Positions 44,359 to 56,535 of a stretch of DNA of 64,000 nt are shown here, piece by piece. The stretch is from assembly GCA_015501595.1 (NCBI GenBank), contig JADNRX010000014.1:62001-126000 (forward strand), read 5' to 3'. The translations under genes and the position numbers were made by a program. The notes below the pieces were generated by a model. The model was given only the letters and a program-made list of their open reading frames with translations, ran no database searches and was not told the origin of the DNA. Position 1 is the stretch's first letter. Each line of letters starts with the position of its first letter. Origin of the DNA: Hymenopellis radicata (lineage: Eukaryota > Basidiomycota > Agaricomycetes > Agaricales > Physalacriaceae).

Positions 44359-45807
44359 ATGCCTTCCACCATTAGCCTTCCTACTCCCCCAATCTGCCTC
44401 TCCGTCGCAAACCCTACATCCATACATTCCCTGCCCAACGAGCTTCTCCTCGCAGTTTTTACTTTCGTAGACGAAGAATGTAGCTTTCTGTCGATGGAGA
44501 ACAGACGCTGGCGATTGGGGCGCGTTTGTAATTGGTGGCGCAGAGTAGTCGAGGAGACTCCGTCTATGTGGACCCGCATCGACGTGTCCCTTGCTGAAGC
44601 CTCCATGCTTCGCGATCCTGCCGCACTCCTCCATCACACCCTTCGTCTGACGAAGGGTCAAGGTTTGGATCTCTGGTTAAACTTTGAGATGGAGGCTAGT
44701 GCTGAGGATGATGATGTCGCAACCGCGCCGGCGTTTACTGCGACGGACTTATTCACGATACTCGTGGCGCATGCTTCGAGCTGGCGGCGTCTCGTGCTTA
44801 CTAATTTTGATACTGCATGTTCGCCTGTGCTCTCCAAGGTCGTTGGGAGCACTACACTCGCAAAGCTGGAGACACTAGTAATGACGAACGATTCGGGCGA
44901 AGACTCCCATAATGAGGATGAGGACGATTCTGGTGACGAAGATGAGGACTGGGTCCCCAACGCACCGCTTCTCACGCGCGTTGTCATTGACGGTGTAAAT
45001 TCGCTCGACTACGATCCTCTTCACCCCCAACTCAAGGAGTTCACCATTTTGACTGCGATCTGCGATGTCTCCCTCGCAGACTTGCTGGAGTCATCCTCAC
45101 GCCTCAAGGTCCTGTGGGCGGAGGAGTTAATTCCGGCCTCACACGACGACTCGGAATCCAATCTCCCCATAGAGCTGCCCGCTCGTGTAACATCGACTTC
45201 CCTCCTCCACCTTTCCCTACATCAGGGCGTCGAGGACTTGGACACCGTCGACCTGCCAAACCTCCGTACCCTAATAGCCGGCGATCCTGAAGCGACAGTG
45301 CCATCCGCCGTGGTACCTGCCGCACCCTACCTTCAATCCATCTTCGAGCTCGTTCGGTTATCCCACTGTCCGTTGACGAGGCTCGCGCTTCTGAATTGTG
45401 ATTTCGCAGCGGGAAACCTCCTGGAAATATTGAAGCTGCTACCCCTTCTCAAAATGCTTCGGATCAACTTTGGGAGTATACAGCTTAATGACGCGTTTAA
45501 CGGGAATGTTGATAGGGTTTTGTCGTCGTTGACGTCTGCTTTGGGAGAGGTGGATAAGGAGTCGGAGGCGTTCACTCTAGTTCCTGACCTCGAAGAGCTA
45601 AGAGTCGACTTTTACGATAAGATGGAGGTTGCTTCAGCTTTCAACTGGAGTTTCTACACTCCCAAGGTTGAAGCAGACTTTGGGATGAGGCAGAGGCGGA
45701 ACGGGAAGTTCACGGCGAGCTGCACTTTCAAGGGAGAGCCTTACTTTGGTGTTACGCTTCGTGGGCCTTGGGAATGTTGGAACCTGATCCGTGTTAAGCC
45801 ACAGTGA
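44359..45807 (+). CDS. F-box protein with acidic insert
   Basis: The gene is an intronless frame of 482 aa. The F-box is IHSLPNELLLAVFTFVDEE, then LGRVCNWWRRVVEETPSMW, the classic fungal form, near residues 22-75. LRR-like Leu-rich strands follow. A strongly acidic insert around residue 185 (EDSHNEDEDDSGDEDEDW) interrupts the repeats. Expected role is substrate recognition in an SCF ubiquitin ligase. There is no frame break and a clean TATA upstream. Target unknown. It is one of many such genes in mushrooms. Confidence 0.87.
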   Translation: MPSTISLPTPPICLSVANPTSIHSLPNELLLAVFTFVDEECSFLSMENRRWRLGRVCNWWRRVVEETPSMWTRIDVSLAEASMLRDPAALLHHTLRLTKGQGLDLWLNFEMEASAEDDDVATAPAFTATDLFTILVAHASSWRRLVLTNFDTACSPVLSKVVGSTTLAKLETLVMTNDSGEDSHNEDEDDSGDEDEDWVPNAPLLTRVVIDGVNSLDYDPLHPQLKEFTILTAICDVSLADLLESSSRLKVLWAEELIPASHDDSESNLPIELPARVTSTSLLHLSLHQGVEDLDTVDLPNLRTLIAGDPEATVPSAVVPAAPYLQSIFELVRLSHCPLTRLALLNCDFAAGNLLEILKLLPLLKMLRINFGSIQLNDAFNGNVDRVLSSLTSALGEVDKESEAFTLVPDLEELRVDFYDKMEVASAFNWSFYTPKVEADFGMRQRRNGKFTASCTFKGEPYFGVTLRGPWECWNLIRVKPQ

Positions 45808-47653
45808 CTCTCCTTTTATGTTTATATGGTTATACTCGTCCAATTTGTATCAGTACCCAATTTCTTGAATCCATTTATTCAAGTACTTACCCCACACTCG
45901 CTTTCCCGGAATATTCTATGCATTTTCGAGTCCATGAGATGGCGGGGGGTTTGGGCCTTCACCTCTTGACTCATGTCATCGTGGTTATCAGCTCATTCTA
46001 GCGCAACCGACAACCATGATTCAAATACATAGTCGAATACATCTGGAGAAGATCCCTGCTTGAGAACGTTGCGTAAATCAGCAACTCCTAATGACACTAC
46101 TTGTACGGGGTTTCGACTTATCAGACCTTCTACCGCCTCAACAGGTAAACTTCCCCTCGAAACAGCGTGGAAACATAATTCCAGATCAACGAGAGGCAGG
46201 GTAACGAGACGGCGACATCGTCACCACGAATATGAGCTACAAGTCAATCAACATCAAAGGTGATTGAGGAGGATTGGAAGGACGAACCTTCATTGAATGT
46301 ATTCTCGATCCTGTGGTCCGGATTCGTAAATGCCAATGGCGGGGAGCATCTACGGTTGTATTAAGACTGAACTCGAGCCTGTCATCGTCTCTCGTCCCAA
46401 GCATGGCGATATGATGGTGCAAGTCGTCGCGTATCGTAGCGGTAAGTAGCTCGCAGCGCTTCAGCCACAATGGCCAGTTCGTTGATTTCACCGGACTCTA
46501 TATCATTCACGATCTCAAGAAGGTCCGTGCTATCCTGTAGACGCTTCAACTTGTCATCGGACACAGAATCCGACTTAGAGCGTGAGGCGGTAGCGCAGCT
46601 GCGGCGGGAGCAAGTCTAATGAATGAACTGTCACAGAGGGAGAGAAACAAGGGAGAAAATACGGACCATTTCGTGCTTGCAGGCCTAATACGGACCTGGG
46701 GTCAGAGCTGTTAGATTGAAGCCTGAAAATAACACAAATGAACAAACCATTTCCACGGAACTCAAGCCGCTCTGGCAAGCATAAACAAACGTCGCAAATA
46801 CATCACTATCACGTTCCCAAGTTCCCAATCCGGATCCTAAAGGTGGCGCGACGCCAACTTCCAAGTCTGGGAGGCAGCGAAGCGTCCGACGAGTTTCCTG
46901 GATGGAGACCTCCCGCGCTGATGGAAACGACAGCAAAACTAACGAGAATAATGTCAGATTTGTCCCAAAAACGAAGCGAGAATCCTCACCAATGTCCTCG
47001 ACCCGGAAGCACGTCCAATAGCCGCTATTAAGCCAATACGATCCCGTCGTTCAAAACCAATCCTCCGGGGCTGACGTCGTTCGTTTGCGTGTCGGGGAGG
47101 CGGCCGTTCCTCAAGCCATGAAATGGTCGAAGTAGTGGCGAATTTGCAGCAGAAGCTGCCACATATTAATCTAAGATCTGTCAAGAGGGTTAGGACTAGG
47201 CGTTGAAATATGCACGCTTTCTGATCATACGAAGAAAATCGCGGCCCCAAGATACGCTATTAGGGCGCCAATATCCCGTGTCCCAATGCAAACCAATCAC
47301 GTCAGTCGTGTGTCGGGGAGGCGGCGCAGTCTCCACTCTGTATCATGAAGTACATATTCCAAGCAGCAAACTGAAGCAGTCAGGACTCAGTCGTGCTTTG
47401 CAAGTCCAAAAGTCAAAGGATGAAATTCCATCGATATCGTGGGGTGTAAGATGTCGTATTTGAAGTCGAGGACACCACCAATGAACATAGGCCGAAGCTC
47501 GAACAAGAACTGAAGACCTACGCGACTCGAGCAGGACCGAGAGCAAGACGAACCCTCCTCTCAAGTAGGCGCAGATGAACGACAAGCTGGCCGGGAAGAG
47601 AAAAGCAGGGTTCATCTGAAGTGCAAAGAATTTGAGAGTGACATGTGACATAC
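45808..47653. other. 1.85 kb without a supported gene
   Basis: Minus-strand pieces such as SDDKLKRLQDSTDLLEIVND (46382-46564) and WERDSDVFATFVYACQSG (46685-46936) look protein-like and could be exons of one unidentified gene, but I could not place a start, stop and splice set. A motif TGTCGGGGAGGCGGC occurs twice, near 47090 and 47310. Confidence 0.3.
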
Positions 47654-48223
47654 ATGGACTCACTCATACCGTTCACGACGTCTGGCTCCCTAGTGGATTG
47701 CGTAGACAGTATGTCTCTTCTCTCCGGCATCCCCTGCCCTCTACGTCGCCCTGACATGCCCAGGGAAGATGCTCGTCATCCTCAGAGACGGCCGCAAACT
47801 ACAGGGCGTCCTCCGCTCCTACGATCAATTCGGTGCGTGTCCATGCTGGCTGGCCCAATGTCCGAACACCGACCCGCCAACAGCCAACCTCGTGCTCGAA
47901 GACACCGTCGAGCGCATATACCACAAGAACGCCTACGCCGACTTTCCGCGCGGCTTATTTCTCATCCGAGGGGAGAATGTCGTTCTACTCGGCGAGATTG
48001 TGCGTTTTGCTCGCTTTCTATCGAGTCGGTGCTCAATTCATGCATTGTCTAGGATCTCGACAAGGAAGACGAGGTCCCACTACGACAGGTTGACTATCCC
48101 GCGCTGGAACCCTACCATCACGCAGAGATCGAAGCCAAGAAACAACGCGAGGAGATAAAAGCACAAATCCTATTCGATGAAAAGGGTTTCTGTAAAGAGG
48201 GCGGCGAGGGTGACGGTTACTGA
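47654..48223 (+). CDS. LSM1: Sm-like protein LSm1
   Basis: LSm1 is the distinctive subunit of the cytoplasmic LSm1-7 ring that, with Pat1, binds oligoadenylated mRNA 3' ends and promotes decapping. Exons 47654-47708, 47764-47832, 47884-47999 and 48053-48223 sum to 137 codons (136 aa). Sm motif 1 is [20 protein letters not shown] with [15 protein letters not shown], and Sm motif 2 is [19 protein letters not shown]. The family-specific C-terminal tail ([20 protein letters not shown]) is present. Introns are 51-55 nt. All is intact. Confidence 0.96.
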
Positions 48224-48445
48224 GCCAGAGATTATTGTGCTCTCTAGTATCCAGGCGAGAGGCTGCGCCCACAGCCTGAGGACCCATCTCTACATTACTG
48301 ATGCGTCCCGCTCATATATAAACGAGCGTGTATCATAGTCAATGCACTGTGTTTCAATGGAGATTCAACAAAAAAAAATGCTACAAGAAAACGCTATGGA
48401 GTAGGGATACAAAGTCAGTGCGAGTCGTCAAATGCAACAAAATGT

Positions 48446-51400
48446 TCATTTCTTCTTCGAAATCTTGCTCCGTCCGTTGCGCTTCGCAGCGCTGCTCGCG
48501 CCATTGACCACCTTGGCATTAGTCTTCAGCGGAGCAGGGACCTCGCTGAGGTCCTCGATGTGTTTTTCTAATCTCCCGCTCGCGGGTAGTCAACTTCATC
48601 AGTGCCTCCTCCTGCTTCTCCTTTTCATGCGCGATGTCGTCGTGTCGGACTGCCTGCCACCTACGAGAAAATCAATAAAATGAAAACAAGACGCATGAAA
48701 CAAACACACCCAACATGTCGATCGCAGTCTGCCGGTCCCGGACACCACCACTCCTCGTCAGAGCTGCCATAGTTCTCCAGCGCACCTTCTCCAAACTCCT
48801 CCCACTCCTCTTCGCCGAAACAAAGACGCTGATCCCAACCACACTCGTCCTGCTTAGCCTCTGCCCGGCCGACAGCTAGCTCGAGTAATCGCTCGCGCCA
48901 CACGGCCACATCCATACTCCGCTTCACCGTCTCCCGCTGCATTGACACTGCATCAAGTTGCGTCTGTAACTTTTCAACCTCGCGCTCCCTCTTGGTGCGG
49001 GATTTGCCGATATGCCCATTGCCCAAGCGTACGACGAGGCCTTCCCTACGCTCAGCGTCCTTGACCTTTTCCCACAAATCGGCCTTCTTCCCGCCCTTGG
49101 CAGTATACGCCTCAATTCGCCGGCGCATGTTCTTTACACCGCATTCCTGAGAGCAGTACTTTGACACTGCGCCCCGAGCTGGGCGGGGACAAGCTGTTTC
49201 GCGATCGGGATCCTCCAGTCCATTTAGACAACGCATTTTATACGTAGTTTTGAGATTGAGATCAGGATGTTCTGAAAGGACACGTCAATACCAAGATATA
49301 ACGGAAGGCTTCATGACCTACTCATCACGCAAGGTGGACATATGAACTGGTCCACCAAGTCCAGCGGAGTATCGGCCATATCGACACAAGCAGGATGGTA
49401 CCACTCATCGCAGCGATCACAGCCCACCATCGTATCATCGTGGTTATACTTTGCCCGGCAGAGACAATACAGCCTGTCATCCTCAACCTTCTCGTCCTCC
49501 TCATGGACGTCCTTTTCATCCTCCACTTCCTTCTCGACAGGCATAACGCTCGTCGACCGCGAGCGCTCCGTGACTTTGCCCTTGCCCTTCTTCTCTGCTG
49601 GCGCCTTCTTTTCAGCTACCGCCTTCTTTGCTTTCGGGGCAGGTTTGGCGCGCTTCTTGACTATAGGTGGCGGTGGCATGGACTCTCGATCCTTGTCCTT
49701 GTCTAGCTTCTTCATCGCCGCCTTGCGCATCGGAGGTGCCAGAACCATTGGCATTATCGACGCCGCCGGAGGAGGTGGAGGAGGAGGTACGGGGGTCGAA
49801 GTGGATGTAGGCGTTATCAGATTCAATAGCTCGCTGTCAACATCCACATCCATAGGCGTGTCGGCACGGACAGAAGGAGTAGGAGCGCGCGACATGAGAG
49901 TCTCTTCCAATTCAGCGTCAACATCCATGTCCATCGAAGGCGTAGACGTTCGTAGCTTGGACCGCGGCACCTTGTCGCTGGTGCTGCTGGAGGCTGGAGA
50001 ATCGGCGAAATGTTCAAGTAGCCATTCATGTGCGTCTTCTTTGTCCTTCTCCCTGATCTTTGGTTCCTTCTTTTTTAAAGGCGGTTTTTCCTTCGCCTTG
50101 GGCTTTTCGTCCTTCTTCTCCCTAGGTTTTCCTTTCGCTTTCTTGGACTTGGCGTCATCTCTATGCTTCCCTTTGTCATCCGGTACGTGCGCCTCGGAAG
50201 GATTTCGATCAATGTCCATGGCCATGTCCTCTTCTTCTTTGGGAAAATGAGGAACTTCCTTCGAACTCCATGCCGCTGCATTCACCGGACTTGGAACGAC
50301 AGGTGTAGGTGGCAAAACGCTGGTCGCTCTCTCAACCTTGACGTCTCTCTCCTTGTCGATACGCATATGCATCTCCTTCTCTCGCTCCCGGTCAAGCATC
50401 TCAACGGGATTGTGATTTCGATGAGCATGAGCACGCCCTTCTTGGCTTCCAGGCGGCAAGCGCTTTGTAGTTGTAGTAGGGTGAGCCGGACGTGCATGCG
50501 AAGGATGTATAGGTGCATCAACAAAGGGCGAAGGATTGGATATGTGAGTAGGTTGCGGTGGCGGTGGAGAAGTTCGATGTCTATGTATTGAGTGCGAAGG
50601 TGAATGTGCACGAGGAGCGTGTTCTGGAGGATGCACGGGGGATCGATGGTGCGGCTGGTGTTCAAGAACAGGAGACTGTTGAGATGGCGGGAACGGATAT
50701 ACTGGAGGATAATCACGAGCCGTTCGTGTCTGCTCATTTCGATCCTCGCGTAGCTGCTCATGGGGTGAAAATTCCGAGCGGCTGTCATATCGTGGGAGAT
50801 TGATGATGGCAGAAGGTGGCGACACATTCATGGAAGAAACGGCAGATGGTGGTCGTGGCGCGAAATTTAGAACGGAGCTTGGTCCCGCATGGTGGTGAGT
50901 AGCCAATTGTGGCGAATGTTGGGAGGGCAAATGCTTCTGATGGAACTCGGCGGACTGCTGGGGAAATGGTGACATTTGCATATCCTGTTCTGTGGCTCGT
51001 AGATCCATTTCCCGAGGAAGGCTAGTAGGGAATGCTGACATTTCGGCGACGCTATGCCTGCTCAACTTGGGTGATATCGGGTAGGGTTCTCGTGGGTGTT
51101 GCCCTGGATGGTCACGAGGAAGAAATGCCGGAGATGTTCGAGGCGATACCGCATCCCGATGAGAGAAGGATTCACGAGGAAAGTAAGGAGGTTGGGACAA
51201 TGTTGAGCTGTCCGATCGCTCTGGGGGATAATCGCGCTGGTACGGGTCAACTCGAGGAGGAAATGAAGTCGAATCGCGAGGGAGGTACCTATCTCTGGAG
51301 AGAGGCGAGTCTCGGAACGGCTGCTGATCGCGTGGGAATGGAGATGGCGATTGACGGGCGGATGAAGAGGATTCTCGGGAGAACGGCGATAAGTCCTCGC

Positions 51401-52490
51401 GTTGATGTGTATCACGCGATAGTGCTGACAGGGACGAAGGCTCTCGGGGAAAAGGTGATGGTGATTGCCTCATGAACGGAGGCGGATGGTCACTTGAAGT
51501 GCCTGGCCCGATGAGGGATTGAGTGAATTGGGGAAAAGGTGACGGCGACTGTCTAGGCTGTGTCATCGAGGAACGACGGTCCCCGTACTGCGTGAATGGA
51601 GACACTACTGGAAAGTTGTCAATTTGTGATAGCAGTGATATGAGTGTATGACGGACCTGGGGGGGAAAGGATGGCATGCTGGGACTCTCTCAAGTGCTGT
51701 TCTCTTTCTCGGGCCAGCTGCTCCCTTAGCGGATCCCTTGAGGTGGAGGCAGAGGGCATGAGCAATTCTCGCGTATGTTCTCTCGACGCGCTAGTCGATG
51801 CGGTTGGTGACATTATGGGGTCCCGCGGGCCAATGATAATGTCCCGGCCAGAAGGAAGGAATTGGTGCTCGCGAGGTAGATGGTGGTCTCGGGGGGCACA
51901 GAGTCCCTGCGTTCTCTAGATGACTCCCTGAGCAAACCAATGTCGGACGACCGTTCGCGTGAATGGTCGATGCCTACTTGATCTCTGCCCTCTCTCGCAA
52001 AATCCCTCGCGCTCAACTTTGGGGAGACAAAATCGCGACTGCTGGTTGGGAACCGATGTGAGTCGAGTGTATGAGGCAAGCGTTCATGGGGCGGACTGAG
52101 AATGCGCTCTTGAACGGGGCGGGGAAAGACTGGGCTGCGTACCCGTTCGCGGTCTGCGGACCGAGGATACTGGTCGATGAGCGGATATTGATTTATGAGT
52201 TGGGGCCGTCTGCCCTCCATCGACAACGGCCTCTGCTGTACGTTGTAGGGCGGAACACCGGGGCCCATTGTATGTGGAGCATGGTCGTGCAACGTGTCCG
52301 AGTGTCTACGCTTCTTCGGCTGGGCGGCGGCGGGATCAAAGGTTGATATGCTAGGCAGCTGGGACGCGGCATGAACGAGGGCATCGAGACCAGTGACGAC
52401 GGCGGCGGGCTCTTTCTCCTTTTCCTTGTCCAGATCCTGCTGCTCGTCTTCATTTAGGAGCGATGAGATGGCGAGACGGCGTGAGGACAT
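48446..52490 (-). CDS. SPP1: COMPASS subunit Cfp1/Spp1 (PHD finger, CpG-binding-protein C-terminal domain)
   Basis: In the Set1/COMPASS complex this subunit reads H3K4me3 and aids H3K4 methylation. From ATG 52490 (MSSRRLAISSLLNEDEQQ) the first two thirds are disordered, with many R/S/P and FPR-DxxP-like repeats. Toward the C-terminus come a Lys/Glu-rich stretch, the PHD finger (YCLCRAKYNHDDTMVGCDRC, DEWYHPACVDMAD, FICPPC) and the Cfp1 C-terminal zinc region (KMRCLNGLEDPDRETACPRP, SKYCSQECGVKNMRRRI, CPGPADCDRHVGW, TTREREIRK). Two frame anomalies occur. At 51891-51896 (six G on +) one more G would restore PPRDHHLPREHQFLPSGRD. At 48563-48567 (five T on +) one fewer T would give REIRKHIEDLSEVP and a tail ending SKISKKK at 48446. 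Length is about 1,250 aa, long for the family. Confidence 0.9.
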
Positions 52491-53028
52491 ATGGTGGGGA
52501 GAAGGAAAGGAACGTGATGAAAACCCTAACCCTTTGGGGTAATATTCTACTACAACAACAACAAGGGTAGTATGTACAACGAGACATTGCGAGCATGCCC
52601 ATGACCACATCACAAACAATGCAGAATGGGCCGCCCGCACCCAAGTCCCATCGTCGGCCGCCGATGGCAGTCCTATCGTTCTCCTGCAACGCTACGGTCT
52701 CAAGGTCATCGACCCGCCAGTCCTTGCGGTCGGCGTGTCCTCGTCGAGATGCTTTTATGTCGCTGTAAGACTATTAGCGCCGAACTAAAAAATATATGCA
52801 CAACGTACCAGTGAAAAATGCGTTATCAGTTCCGATTTCGCCTCGGCCTTTTTATACGGCGCCGCCCTTGAAACTATACAGCCGTTTTTGGGTGGCTGAA
52901 GAGCCCCCCGGATACCCGGTACCCCAGACCCCTAGCCCTAGAATTTTCGTCCTTCTGCTATTGACGACGTCCAACATCCCACGAACTACTGAATCGCGTA
53001 TCTGAGCAGACCCTAAAGGGCCCCGAAA
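52491..53028. other. Divergent promoter shared by Cfp1/Spp1 and the Stm1-like gene
   Basis: 538 bases between two start codons facing apart. It holds no supported frame. TTTTATA at 52850-52856 and ATGCGTT motifs are seen but not assigned. Confidence 0.4.
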
Positions 53029-54241
53029 ATGTCGGTGGCTACCAAAAACCCTTTTGCCTTGTTGGATGGTGCGGTCTCATCTTATCTTTTCTGCAACAAA
53101 ATGTGTTCAAATTTACCATCTTAGAGGACGGCTCTCGTCCTTCGTCGCCCCCTCCCAAGAAGGAAGAAGCTCCAGCGCCTGCTGCTCCTGCGCGAAATGC
53201 CCCAAGAACCGTGGAGGTCCTGCTTCTCGCGGTGGCAAGTACTACCCGCGCGGCGGCGCAAAATCATCTGGCACGGGAGACGCAAACCCGAACCAGGATG
53301 GCATCCAAGATCCCGCTTCACCTGACCGCAAATGTGTGTCTTATCTCTTTCGGATCTCCATTAAATCGCGCTGATCCATCCAAGTCGATGGCCGTGGACG
53401 CGGTCGCGGTGGTCGCGGTGCAGGTCGTGGAGGTCGTGGTAGACCCTTCGACAGGCAGAGTCAAACCGGCAAGACGTGCGTACTCCACTTGAAAATAATA
53501 ATCATCAATCTAACCATCTATTCACAGTGACTCTGACAAGAAAATCCACCAGGGCTGGGGAGGCGATGACGGTCAGACTGAGCTCAAGCAAGAAGAAGCT
53601 GCCGTTACCGACGCCGTAGCTGAAGAATGGGGTGGTGCTGCTGCCACCGCAGATGCTGGTGACTGGGCTGTACCTACCTCGACTGGCGATGGTTGGGAAG
53701 CTCCCGCAGCCGATGCAGCCGCCGCCGCCACCACCACCACGCCCACCGACAAGCCGCAAGGCGACAGACCCGCCCGCCGTGAGCGCGAGCCCGAGGAGGA
53801 AGACAACACTCTCACCCTCGACCAATATCTTGCCCAGCAAAAGGAGAAGGAGCTCGAACTTGTCCCCAAGCTTGAGACTCGCAAGGTTGCCGGTGCCGAC
53901 TGGAAGGACGCCGTGCTCTTGCAGAAGCCGGAAGAGGAGGAAACCTACTTTAGTGGAAAGGTACTTTTTCTGTTCCTGCTCATGTTGAAGCCTTTCTTAT
54001 TTTTTTCTAGGCCAAGCCCTCAGCTAAGCCTCGCGCTAAGAAGGAAGAGAAAGTCTTCCTCGAAATTGATGCTCGTTTTGAACGCCCTCAACGGGGTGGT
54101 CGTGGCGGCCGTGGCGGCCGTGGTGAAGGTCGTGGTCGTGGAGAGGGACGTGGTCGTGGCGGAAACCGCGGTGCTGCAAGGGGCGCAGCGCCAGCGTCCG
54201 TCAACGTCGACGACGAGTCAGCCTTCCCATCCCTTTCTTGA
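53029..54241 (+). CDS. Stm1/SERBP1 (HABP4_PAI-RBP1) family RGG protein
   Basis: These proteins clamp translating or dormant ribosomes and bind mRNA and G-quadruplexes. The start is MSVATKNPFALLD. After an intron comes EDGSRPSSPPPKKEEAPAPA, then NRGGPASRGGKYYPRGGAK, an RGG-rich block (GRGRGRGGRGAGRGGRGRP), the HABP4 core (KKIHQGWGGDDGQTELKQEE), the conserved helix TLDQYLAQQKEKELELVPKL, and a second RGG box (RPQRGGRGGRGGRGEGRGRG) ending ESAFPSLS at 54241. Between PARNAP and NRGGPAS (about 53201-53206) the frame shifts by one, as if CCAAGAA should be CCAAAGAA. Length is about 340 aa, typical for the family. Confidence 0.9.
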
Positions 54242-54526
54242 ACCACACACACTCGGTTGTCCTGGATGCTATAAAATACTGACGACGCGTACTTATCTCT
54301 GAGATTGATCAAATGGGGCCTGCAGTGTATATTCATTGTACATACAATTATTGATGTCTTACTATCAACATGTGTGTACACTGTATTCAGAGGAGCGCGT
54401 CGCGCAAGACGTGATGTACCGTATCGTATCAGAATTGATCGATCGCGAGCGCGTTAAGAGAGAACGAGCGCCAAACTTTTTCAAAACCCTTCACATAATA
54501 CAGAATTCCCGTCACGCAATTAAAAT
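54242..54526. other. Convergent 3' intergenic region
   Basis: Lies between the stops of the Stm1-like gene (+) and the aldehyde dehydrogenase (-). No supported frame. Presumably contains both polyadenylation sites. Confidence 0.4.
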
Positions 54527-56535
54527 CTAATTTCCAGAGGCGAATACGTTGGCGTTGACCATCTTTAGATCCTCTTCGGTGTAAGGCGGGTAGAACGGCC
54601 CAAGATGGGCATCGATACTGCTCAACTGCGATCAATAACGGCTCTCGAAGGGTGCAACGACACTTACGCAGCCGGTATGTCGATAGATGACCGAACGTAA
54701 GCGAATTCATCCATGACGGCCGGTATGTTGCATCGTCCAGCTTTGAGAGCGTCAAAATATATCATCCGCTCCTCTGGAACAAGCAGAAGACTTACATCCA
54801 GATTCTCCAACACCACCATAGGGCAATTCTTGAACTATATTATGCTCAACACAGATACAAATTATGAGATAACTCTGTGACTCACTGCCGAGCTGAAGGA
54901 AGACGCCATTGAAACACACGCTGCCGCTCATTGTTCTCGAGCTGACTGCAATACATGTTAGCATTGTTTTCGCGAAGGATGGAAATCTACCGACTCATGT
55001 CTTTGAGACTTTGATTTTCAGTGAAAGCATAGACAGCCAAAGGATAAGGGCTGTCGATTAAACATCAGGGAATTGTATGCACACAGACGAGAGCCTCCAC
55101 CCACCGTTTTCGTATGTAGCTAACAGCGTCCTCAAAGTTGTCTACCTCAAGGATGGGCAATATGGGGCCAAAGATTTCCTCCTGTAACAAGACATCGTCC
55201 TCCTCAATGTCAACAAGGACAGTCGGCTCCATACCGCGCGTGCTCTCGTCCGTTTTACCTCCCATCACCACCGTACCTTTCGTGTCTCTCATCAACGCTT
55301 GGATCGCTGGTAATGAGCCGTGGAGACAATGCGGGAGTAAGAGTCGGATTTCAGAGCGCCATCGGGGAAGAACTGCGCAGATGCGCGTTGCAGTGCGGCT
55401 ACGACAGCTTCACGAGAAGAACGTGGAATGACGAGATAGTCGGGAGTTACGCATATCTATGATCGCGTTCAGAAATATTGCAAGTGCGAGGCGCGTGAAT
55501 GCTGCCTACCTGTCCTGCATTACTGCATTTCCCCATCAAGATCCTTCGAGCAGCAACATCCAGGTCGTATGACGGGTCGACGATGACTGGACATTTCCCG
55601 CCCAGCTCGAGCGTAATCGGTGTAAGATGTTCGGCGGCGGCGCGTGCTACGATTCGTCCAACGGAAGTGTTTCCTGTGTAAAATACTTCAAGAGGCCGTC
55701 AGCGCTGTGAGAACTCAAGTTGCAAGGTCGATGGCTTACTATGATCCCCTATAGCGAACAGTATCAGATTAATGTCAAGCAAGAAGAGACACGAAGAGGG
55801 ACTGACACTTCAATTCTAGCAACCGAGTCGTTTCAGGTATTGCACCGAGAACAACTCTGAACGCTCGAGGGTCCAGGTACTGCTGTAAGAGTCCGGCCAT
55901 TACATCGGAGAAATGCGGGGAGATCTCTGACAGCTTGACGACACAACAACACCCAGCCGCTATGGCACCAATGAGGGGGACCGCCGAAAGGAAAATCGGA
56001 TAGTTCCATGGCCTGCTCTCTGCTGAGTGATGATCTAGATCTAAATGATAAGACGTACGTGATGACTAGCCCAACACCCTTGGGGTGTTTGACTGTCTTG
56101 GGTGTCCATGCCTTGTAAATGGGCGCCACGGCGTCGCTCAGATCAGTGGCAGCTGCCCAGGTAGGGAGCATGTCCGCAGCAGCTGTTGCGCGATTGACAC
56201 ATCCAGAAATCTCTACCGAGTAGGTCTCCATGTACGGGCGGCCGAGATCCTGTTATGGCGTCAGTCAGCGCGCCGTTTCCTTAGATGAAACATACTTTCA
56301 GTATACTATCAGCGAAGGCCTTATGATTCTCGAGAAACATTTTGGCAAGCTGTCTGAGCTGATTCTGGCGCCATTCGATGGGTAAAGTAATGCCTGACAG
56401 AAACGTCTGGTTCAGTTCGTCGTGAATCTGTTCCAGGTCATCAGAATTGCAAGGCGTGCTGGAACAGACAGACCTTGGGTAGCTGCTCCATAGATGTGTA
56501 CGCCATAGGGAGTTAGAAAGAGTCCTTGAAGACAA
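54527..56535 (-). CDS. Aldehyde dehydrogenase (fatty-aldehyde/ALDH3-like class)
   Basis: NAD(P)-dependent oxidation of aldehydes to acids. Reading on the minus strand the protein has [20 protein letters not shown], then [16 protein letters not shown], the NAD-binding PWNYPI region, [19 protein letters not shown] (active-site Glu), [20 protein letters not shown] with the catalytic Cys, [20 protein letters not shown] with [14 protein letters not shown], and [10 protein letters not shown]. It ends [17 protein letters not shown]. This short-form layout and the GQxCxxPDY motif fit ALDH3/Hfd1 enzymes. About ten exons. The start is uncertain: ATG 56535 gives a Ser-rich leader, and a cleaner [10 protein letters not shown] reading upstream needs a frame change. 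Divergent from nothing nearby; convergent with the Stm1-like gene. Confidence 0.88.

Noticed and set aside
47085..47325. A possible repeat family from two TGTCGGGGAGGCGGC copies
   Set aside because: Only two short copies with unlike flanks. Too little to call a mobile element.
49342..50250. A 302-codon Ser-rich open frame on the + strand
   Set aside because: It is antisense to the low-complexity part of Cfp1/Spp1. Its composition is the complement of Lys/Glu/Pro-rich codons, and no domain or promoter supports it.
51600..51690. A further frame break in Cfp1 between two long frames
   Set aside because: A consensus GT-AG intron of about 51 nt (GTCCGT to TTTCCAG) joins SPPG to VSPFTQYGDRRSS in phase, so no indel is needed.
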